Translations under genes and position numbers: made by a program
From: Acidobacteriaceae bacterium
GTDB lineage: Bacteria > Acidobacteriota > Terriglobia > Terriglobales > Acidobacteriaceae
Reading direction: 5' to 3'
DNA: 5,939 nucleotides
Assembly (NCBI GenBank): GCA_003162255.1
Contig: PMMJ01000127.1
Location: 3,740 to 9,678 of the forward strand
Notes under the pieces: model-generated
Told to the model about the DNA's origin: nothing
Database searches by the model: none
The model's input: the letters and a program-made list of their open reading frames with translations, nothing else
Shown here: one piece after another, positions 5,438-5,939 of the stretch
Position numbering within the stretch: position 1 is the stretch's first letter
Layout: each line of letters starts with the position of its first letter

Positions 5438-5887
5438 TCAGTCGATCGTGGCACGGTCATATCCTTTCGGTGTCATCATACTCGCGCTCCACACGCCGCT
5501 AACGAGTTCCTCGACCGACAGCCATCGCTCCCGCTCCACCGGGCGGAACGTTCCGAACCATTCGTCAGGATTCGCGCCAACCTCGATCCCTTCACTTTTT
5601 AAACGAACGGCAGTGCGGGGGTCCATCTGAGCGAGAAATACGAGCCGCTCGAAGTTGTAAGGCGCAGTTTCGGGACTTACTCCGAAGCGATAGAGCGGCC
5701 CGAGTTGCCGCTCGGTTTCGTCTCGGCTAACCAGTCCCGCCTTCTGCGCCGACGCCTCCCACGTCGGGTTCGCCGAAAACCAGACGATCGGCCGCTCACC
5801 TTTCGGTATAAAAGCCGTCGCCGGGCGAATCACGCCGTCTCTCAAGATTGATGCGGCGTGACGTGCAATTGTGTAGTGGTAGATCAT
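5438..5887 (-). CDS. 149-aa protein with ADP-ribosyltransferase-like N-terminus, function unknown
   Basis: The ATG at 5887 is chosen over one six codons upstream (5905) because GAAGG lies 7 bases before it. The N-terminus MIYHYTIARHAASILRDG, followed by VIRPA, has the Y-H-Y-T strand, helix and Gly turn typical of the ART/PARP-like and KptA-like fold. RPIVWFSANPTWEASA (about 34-49) could be the second core strand, and a distal NPDEWFGTFRPV and RERWLSVEELV end the protein with several Glu candidates. There is no signal peptide, TM segment or coiled coil. Some small ART-fold proteins are toxins or phage-defence factors, but no antitoxin partner is visible; the right edge of the window is 52 bases away, so a partner could be hidden. 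It lies on the presumed island side of the tRNA fragment. The gene itself looks intact. The fold assignment is inference; a metabolic or uncharacterised role is equally open. Confidence 0.75.
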   Translation of the reverse strand: MIYHYTIARHAASILRDGVIRPATAFIPKGERPIVWFSANPTWEASAQKAGLVSRDETERQLGPLYRFGVSPETAPYNFERLVFLAQMDPRTAVRLKSEGIEVGANPDEWFGTFRPVERERWLSVEELVSGVWSASMMTPKGYDRATID

Positions 5888-5911
5888 GATCTCGCCTTCG
5901 ATCATGCCGTC

Positions 5912-5925
5912 CCCGCTGTGGCGGG
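5912..5925. repeat. Short hairpin upstream of the 149-aa gene
   Basis: CCCGC (5912-5916) and GCGGG (5921-5925) pair around TGTG. It lies about 25-38 bases before the start codon on the transcript side and might be part of the leader or the terminator of an upstream gene. It is too short to assign firmly. Confidence 0.3.
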
Positions 5926-5939
5926 ATGGGGAGTGCTGT

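Overview
The window looks like a chromosomal segment from an Acidobacteriota-type (Terriglobia-like) bacterium. The GC content is moderately high. Two degraded 3' ends resemble the C-terminal tails that are abundant in acidobacterial Ser/Thr kinase paralogues: one of the TolB/PD40 beta-propeller type and one of the TPR type. The taxonomic call rests on remembered family sequence style, not on a search.

Layout. Bases 2-2209 (+) hold the C-terminal 735 codons of an RND-family efflux permease whose N-terminus lies off the left edge. Bases 2210-2667 are non-coding, with a compact two-part hairpin at 2320-2348 and further inverted repeats. Bases 2668-4173 (-) encode a 501-residue exported protein with an N-terminal signal peptide and two related beta-rich modules. 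It converges on the RND gene and has its own visible promoter (4208-4234) and Shine-Dalgarno. Bases 4315-5059 are a graveyard on the minus strand. A TPR-kinase tail (4315-4432, one frameshift) is fused almost directly to the end of a TolB-kinase tail (4437-4793, two compensating frameshifts), followed by about 265 bases of unassigned sequence carrying short repeats.

The most informative structure is at 5060-5133. A perfect 12-bp hairpin (5060-5089) lies just beyond the CCA end of a 43-nt 3' half of an initiator tRNA-fMet (5091-5133, minus strand) that begins exactly at the CAT anticodon and has no 5' half. This is the footprint expected where a tyrosine-recombinase element has used a tRNA gene as its attachment site, with the mobile DNA to the right (>5133) and the old tRNA flank to the left. 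Directly abutting it is the 3' remnant of a DUF3467-like gene (5142-5348, +), then a convergent hairpin (5388-5424), then an intact 149-residue protein (5438-5887, -) with an N-terminus that resembles ADP-ribosyltransferase-like folds.

The RND permease and the exported protein are separate, convergent units with no visible operon link. The right-hand 1.6 kb is best read as the decayed, recombination-prone edge of a genomic island. No recombinase, integrase or transposase gene is visible, and no complete new multi-gene system can be supported from this window.
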